A stretch of DNA of 64,000 bases from Paeniglutamicibacter psychrophenolicus (GTDB lineage: Bacteria; Actinomycetota; Actinomycetes; Actinomycetales; Micrococcaceae): the NCBI RefSeq assembly GCF_017876575.1, contig NZ_JAGIOE010000001.1, positions 4,568,443 through 4,632,442 on the forward strand, read 5' to 3'. The first letter of the stretch is position 1, and each line of letters starts with the position of its first letter. Both the position numbers and the translations under genes were made by a program. Below the pieces are notes generated by a model. The model was not told where the DNA came from, did not search any database, and worked only from the letters and a program-made list of their open reading frames with translations. Of this stretch, positions 60,246 to 64,000 are shown in pieces.

Positions 60246-62198
60246 ATGAGCGACGCCTGCTGCAGCCACGACGCCCCCGCACCCTCGGGCGCCACAGTCA
60301 ACGAAGCACCCCCGCGGTTCTGGAACGGCACCGACGCCCGCCTTGCCGCGCTCTCCGGCGTGCTGCTGCTGGTTTCCTGGGTCGCCGGAGTGTTGGGCGT
60401 GCACGATGGCGTGGTGCTGGCCCTCGAGATCGCGGCGCTGCTGCCCGCTGCCTCCACCTTCGTGCCGTCGGCCCTGCGGCGGTTGGCCAAGGGCCGGATC
60501 GGGGTCGGCACCCTGATGAGCCTGGCGGCCATCGGCGCCCTGGCGCTGGGCCAGGTCGCCGAGGCAGCGGCACTGGCCTTCCTCTATGCGATCGCCGAGG
60601 CCCTCGAGGACCATTCGATGGCCAAGACCCGGCGCGGGCTGCGAGCACTGCTGGACCTGGTGCCCGAAAGCGCAACGGTCATCCGCGCAGGCACCGAAAA
60701 GGCCGTTGCCCCGGGCGAGCTGGTGCTCGGGGACCTGCTGGTGCTGCGCCCCGGCGAGCGGCTGGCCACCGACGGCACCGTGCTCAGCGGGCAGACTTCC
60801 CTTGACACCTCGGCGCTGACCGGCGAATCGGTTCCCGTCGAGGCCGGTCCCGGGGATGCGGTGTATGCGGGATCGGTCAACGGCACCGGCCCGCTGGAAA
60901 TCACCGTCACGGCCACCGCTGAATCCAATTCCCTGGCCCGGATCGTGCACATCGTCGAAACCGAGCAGTCCCGCAAGGGAACAGGCCAGCGCATGGCCGA
61001 CTCGATCGCCCGCTTCCTGGTACCCGGGATCCTGGTCGTGGCCGGGCTGATCGCTGCCTACGGGCTGCTTGCCGGGGACCCGCTGACCTGGATCGAACGT
61101 GCCCTGGTGGTGCTGGTCGCCGCGTCCCCGTGTGCACTGGCGATCTCCGTGCCGGTGACCGTGGTGGCCTCGGTCGGGGCGGCCAGCCGCGCCGGGGTGC
61201 TGATCAAGGGCGGGGCCGCGCTCGAATCGCTGGGCCGCATCCGCACCATAGCCCTGGACAAGACCGGGACGCTGACCCGGAACACCCCTTCCGTCATCGA
61301 GGTCCTGGCCGTCCCCGGCCGCGGCACCCAGGAGGTGCTGGCGCTGGCCGCCGCACTGGAGGCACGTTCCGAGCACCCGCTGGCCCGCGCCATCCTGGCC
61401 GCATCCCCGGCGGCAGGCGCCGCCACCGAGGTGGAAACCATCCCCGGATCCGGAGTGCGCGGTACGGTCGATAAGGTGCCTGCCCGGCTGGGCCGCCCGG
61501 GCTGGATCGAGGCCGCGTCCCTGGCCGCCGGCACCGCACGCCTGCAGGGCGCCGGGGCCACGGTGGTGCTGCTCGAGGAGGGCGGACAGACCATCGGGGC
61601 CATTGCGGTGCGTGACGAGCTGCGCCCCGAGGCCGCGGGCGTGGTGGCCGAGCTGCGCCGGGCCGGCTACCAGGTCGCCATGCTCACCGGCGACAACCAA
61701 TTGACGGCCGGCGCCCTGGCCGCGGCGGCGGGCATCGACACCGTCCATGCGGAATTGCGTCCCGAGGACAAGGCCGGGATCGTGCGGTCGCTGCAGGAAA
61801 CCGGCGGCGTGGTGATGGTCGGGGACGGCATCAACGACGCCCCCGCGCTGGCCACCGCGGAGGTCGGGATCGCCATGGGGGCGATGGGCGCGGACGTGGC
61901 CATCGAGACCGCGGATGTCGCGCTGATGGGCGAGGACCTCTCACACCTGCCGGCGCTGCTGGCCCACGCCCGGCGGACCCGGGCGATCATGCTGCAGAAC
62001 ATCCTCGCCTCGCTGGGCCTGATCGCAGTGCTGATCCCGTTGGCGTTCCTCGGTACCCTGGGGCTGGCCGCGGTGGTACTCATCCACGAGCTTTTCGAGG
62101 TCTTCGTGATCGGCAACGGCGTGCGTGCCGGGCGGTCGAAGGCATTTACTTCCCCATACGGCCGGCTGCCCGCCGGCATCTCACCGATCCCCGCATAG
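60246..62198 (+). CDS. P1B-type heavy-metal ATPase (CtpG-like)
   Basis: A 650-residue metal efflux ATPase. The membrane metal motif is AASPCALAIS (SPC instead of CPC), as in CtpG-type pumps, TGES in the actuator domain, DKTGTLT for phosphorylation, GDGINDAPAL in the hinge, and SEHPLARAI in the nucleotide domain. The N-terminus begins with a short Cys/His stretch (ACCSHDA) in place of a full metal-binding domain. It sits directly downstream of the CmtR-like repressor, as ctpG does in Mycobacterium tuberculosis, so Cd, Pb or Co is the expected cargo. Confidence 0.9.
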   Translation: MSDACCSHDAPAPSGATVNEAPPRFWNGTDARLAALSGVLLLVSWVAGVLGVHDGVVLALEIAALLPAASTFVPSALRRLAKGRIGVGTLMSLAAIGALALGQVAEAAALAFLYAIAEALEDHSMAKTRRGLRALLDLVPESATVIRAGTEKAVAPGELVLGDLLVLRPGERLATDGTVLSGQTSLDTSALTGESVPVEAGPGDAVYAGSVNGTGPLEITVTATAESNSLARIVHIVETEQSRKGTGQRMADSIARFLVPGILVVAGLIAAYGLLAGDPLTWIERALVVLVAASPCALAISVPVTVVASVGAASRAGVLIKGGAALESLGRIRTIALDKTGTLTRNTPSVIEVLAVPGRGTQEVLALAAALEARSEHPLARAILAASPAAGAATEVETIPGSGVRGTVDKVPARLGRPGWIEAASLAAGTARLQGAGATVVLLEEGGQTIGAIAVRDELRPEAAGVVAELRRAGYQVAMLTGDNQLTAGALAAAAGIDTVHAELRPEDKAGIVRSLQETGGVVMVGDGINDAPALATAEVGIAMGAMGADVAIETADVALMGEDLSHLPALLAHARRTRAIMLQNILASLGLIAVLIPLAFLGTLGLAAVVLIHELFEVFVIGNGVRAGRSKAFTSPYGRLPAGISPIPA

Positions 62199-62244
62199 CC
62201 CCCGCGACGCCCCGGGCGCCACGGCATGCTGCTAGCGTGCAGGG

Positions 62245-63057
62245 GTGCACTTTGTAGAATTTGGCTCCGGAACACCGATCCTCATGATCCACGGGCTCTG
62301 CGTCGACCACCGGCTCCTGCTCGGGCTCGACCCCGTGTTTGCCGCGCGGGGCACATGGCGGCGGATCTACCTTGATCTGCCGGGAATGGGCCGTTCCGTG
62401 GCCGGGGCGGGCATCCGCAGCTCCGACGCGGTCGCCGCGACCCTGGTGGACTTCGTCCGCGAAAACCTTGGAAGCCAGCGCTTCGCGATCCTGGGCAATT
62501 CGTTTGGCGGAATGCTTGCGCGCCACCTCGTGGCCGAATTCGGCGACCAGGTCTTGGGCCTGGGGCTGTTGTGCCCGGTGGTCGTGGCCGAGAAGTCCGG
62601 CCGCACCCTGCCGCCCCGGAAGATCCTGCGCACCGACCCGCAGCTGCTGGCCTCGCTGGACCCGGACGACGCGGCGGCCTACGCGGAGCTGGCGGTCATC
62701 CAGTCCCGCGGGAACTGGGAGCGCTTCCGCGATGGCGCGCTCCCGGGCCTGCGCGCCTTTGACCGCAGGGCCGTCGGCCGGATTGCCGGGAACTACCCGT
62801 TGGCCGTCGAGCCCGAGGAGCGGGTGTCGTCATTCGGCGGACCCGTGGTTCTCATCGCGGGCCGCCAGGACCACGTGGTGGGGTTCGAGGACCAGCTGGC
62901 ACTGTCGGGGCGCTACGGGAACTGCACGGTTTCGGTCCTCGAGGAGGCCGGCCACAATGCGCACCTTGACCAGCCGGGGCAAACCGGCGCGCTGCTCGAC
63001 GGGTGGCTCGCGGACATGGAAGCCCGGCAGCGCCCGGTCACCGACCGTGGGTACTGA
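62245..63057 (+). CDS. Alpha/beta-fold hydrolase
   Basis: A 270-residue hydrolase. The oxyanion region is ILMIHGLCVDH, the nucleophile elbow GNSFGG (Ser), the acid in LIAGRQDHVVG (Asp), and the His in EEAGHNAHLDQP. GTG 62245 follows a TAGCGT box (62233-62238) by six bases, a leaderless arrangement. A single gene; no substrate can be inferred. Confidence 0.87.
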   Translation: MHFVEFGSGTPILMIHGLCVDHRLLLGLDPVFAARGTWRRIYLDLPGMGRSVAGAGIRSSDAVAATLVDFVRENLGSQRFAILGNSFGGMLARHLVAEFGDQVLGLGLLCPVVVAEKSGRTLPPRKILRTDPQLLASLDPDDAAAYAELAVIQSRGNWERFRDGALPGLRAFDRRAVGRIAGNYPLAVEPEERVSSFGGPVVLIAGRQDHVVGFEDQLALSGRYGNCTVSVLEEAGHNAHLDQPGQTGALLDGWLADMEARQRPVTDRGY

Positions 63058-63080
63058 GCGCGGGTACTGAGCGCTGCCAC

Positions 63081-63491
63081 TCAGGGATTCCGGCCCCGGG
63101 CCGCACGGGCCGCGGCCAGGGAACCGAACGAGGAGAAGTCCTTGTGCCCGGGTTCGCCCCAGACCACCAGCACGCGCAGCACGCCGTCCCCGGTGTTGCG
63201 CAGATCGTGCTCCACGCCGGCCGGGGCCAGGACGCTGTCCCCGGCGCGCAGCTGGTGGTGCTCGGCCCCGACCTGCATCCGTGCCGTGCCCTCGAGCACC
63301 AGGTAGAACTCCTCCAGCGCCATGGCGTCCGGGTCGTGGGAGTGCATGCCCTCGTGTCCCCCGGGGTCCAGTTCCCAGGTCTGGACGGCCACGGGCATGG
63401 CCATGGAGTCGGCAAAGTGGAATTGCATGCGGGTCGGCGTGCCTTCGTGCAGGCAGTAGTCGAAGGCGTGCGCACCACGTGGTTCAAACAT
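63081..63491 (-). CDS. Cupin-domain protein
   Basis: A 136-residue single-cupin protein. Motif 1 is GGHEGMHSHDPDAMALEEFYLVLEG (two His, Glu; only part needed) and motif 2 is GDSVLAPAGVEHDLRN with the last metal His. Such small cupins can be oxygenases, isomerases or sugar-binding sensors. It lies 16 bases after an IclR-type regulator gene on the same strand, so the two may form an operon. Confidence 0.82.
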   Translation of the reverse strand: MFEPRGAHAFDYCLHEGTPTRMQFHFADSMAMPVAVQTWELDPGGHEGMHSHDPDAMALEEFYLVLEGTARMQVGAEHHQLRAGDSVLAPAGVEHDLRNTGDGVLRVLVVWGEPGHKDFSSFGSLAAARAARGRNP

Positions 63492-63507
63492 GACAGGACC
63501 CCGTTCC

Positions 63508-64000
63508 CTAGGTCACCTGGGCTCCCAGGCGAATGCTGATTTGACGCGCGGCCCGCATGCAGGCGGCACCGAGCTGGTGGAGTTGTTCCTCGGAGACCCG
63601 GTAGTACGGGGCGGCGATCATGGCGCTGGCGACCACCGCGCCGCGGTGGTCGAAGATCGGGGCGGCCACCCCCACCTCGTCGGGCGAGGTCTCCCCGTGG
63701 TTGGCCGCATAGCCGCGGCGGCGCACGGCCTCGAGGCGCGTGAGGTAGTCGGCGCGGGCGCGGGCGGTGTTCTGGGGCAGCACCACGGCCCCGGATTCCA
63801 GCAGCGCCGCTGCGCGCCCCGCTTCCTCATGGGCCAGGAAGACCTGCACCGAGGCGCTGAGCGCGGTGTTGTAGCGGCTGCCCATGGCCGAGGTGTGCTT
63901 GACCTGGTGGAGGCTGGGGATCTGTTCGACCGAGACGGATTCGAGCCCGTCCCAGATGGTCAGCACCGCGGTCTCACCGGTGCCCAGCGCCAACTCGTTC
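63508..64000 (-). CDS. IclR-family regulator, C-terminal effector domain (5' end outside window)
   Basis: At least 164 residues of an IclR effector domain run in from the right edge. Visible blocks: LHQVKHTSAMGSRYNTALS, RRRGYAANHGETSPDEVGVAAPIFDHRGAVVASAMIAAP (family core, cited in part) and a final helix. The DNA-binding half is not in the window. It probably regulates the cupin gene downstream or an adjacent pathway not seen here. Confidence 0.85.
   Translation of the reverse strand, partial: NELALGTGETAVLTIWDGLESVSVEQIPSLHQVKHTSAMGSRYNTALSASVQVFLAHEEAGRAAALLESGAVVLPQNTARARADYLTRLEAVRRRGYAANHGETSPDEVGVAAPIFDHRGAVVASAMIAAPYYRVSEEQLHQLGAACMRAARQISIRLGAQVT

Noticed and set aside
60219-61748. 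509-codon minus-strand frame opposite the metal ATPase
   Set aside because: Antisense shadow; the plus strand has DKTGTLT and GDGINDAPAL.

Overview
The window is 64 kb of high-GC DNA in which genes are tightly packed, often with 4-base ATGA or GTGA overlaps. Gene content and style (leaderless-looking starts after TAnnnT boxes, a DtxR/IdeR-type iron box, WXG100/FHA/FtsK secretion genes, a CmtR/CtpG-type metal pair, a PucR regulator beside gabT) point to an actinobacterium of the Micrococcaceae, Arthrobacter-like. This is judged from protein families only. No rRNA, tRNA or CRISPR array was recognised.

Layout. 1-2654: an RsbW-like kinase (cut by the edge), a STAS antagonist and a cellulose-synthase-like glycosyltransferase. 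2899-6189: a MacB/FtsX-type ABC exporter. 6316-8451: a VanZ-like protein, then a GntR/FadR regulator overlapping a soluble Cache-domain protein. 8501-16534: an eight-gene minus-strand operon with an APC permease, cytochrome P450, [3Fe-4S] ferredoxin, ferredoxin reductase, divergent glutamine synthetase, a solute-binding-like protein without signal peptide, and two PuuD-like gamma-glutamyl hydrolases. 17010-18319: an ArsR regulator and CDF cation exporter. 18384-19921: two alkylation-repair glycosylases. 19934-29627: a lower-GC type VII secretion-like island (WXG100 protein, helical partner, putative effector, three unknown proteins, RDD-FHA protein, EssC-like ATPase). 29782-34471: xdhABC, with a dead purine-permease fragment behind it. 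35366-40555: a siderophore-interacting protein under an iron box, a histidine phosphatase, a thioesterase, an App1-like protein, an FMN-barrel protein and a DUF3626 protein. 40562-47308: gabT, gcdH, an aldehyde dehydrogenase and a 3-hydroxyacyl-CoA dehydrogenase, divergent from a PucR regulator. 47635-48863: an Xre/RES toxin-antitoxin pair. 48958-51677: a class III CoA-transferase and an APC permease. 51815-53870: a MarR/MFS efflux pair. 53998-64000: an inositol-phosphatase-like protein, an IS110-family element, a CmtR/CtpG-like metal module, a Rv0785-like flavoprotein, a hydrolase, a cupin protein and a cut IclR regulator.

How it fits together. The most interesting reading is that two distant clusters form one catabolic route. 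The P450-ferredoxin-reductase-glutamine synthetase order matches what is known of mycobacterial mor/pip clusters for secondary cyclic amines. The PuuD-like hydrolases suggest ring-opened amino-aldehydes or acids handled as gamma-glutamyl conjugates. The aminotransferase, semialdehyde dehydrogenase, CoA-transferase, glutaryl-CoA dehydrogenase and hydroxyacyl-CoA dehydrogenase near 40-51 kb could carry a five-carbon omega-amino acid (5-aminovalerate) through glutarate and crotonyl-CoA to acetoacetyl-CoA. The enzyme families are visible in the sequence; the substrates are inferred. The second system worth attention is the compact type VII-like secretion island with its unassigned effector and companion proteins.
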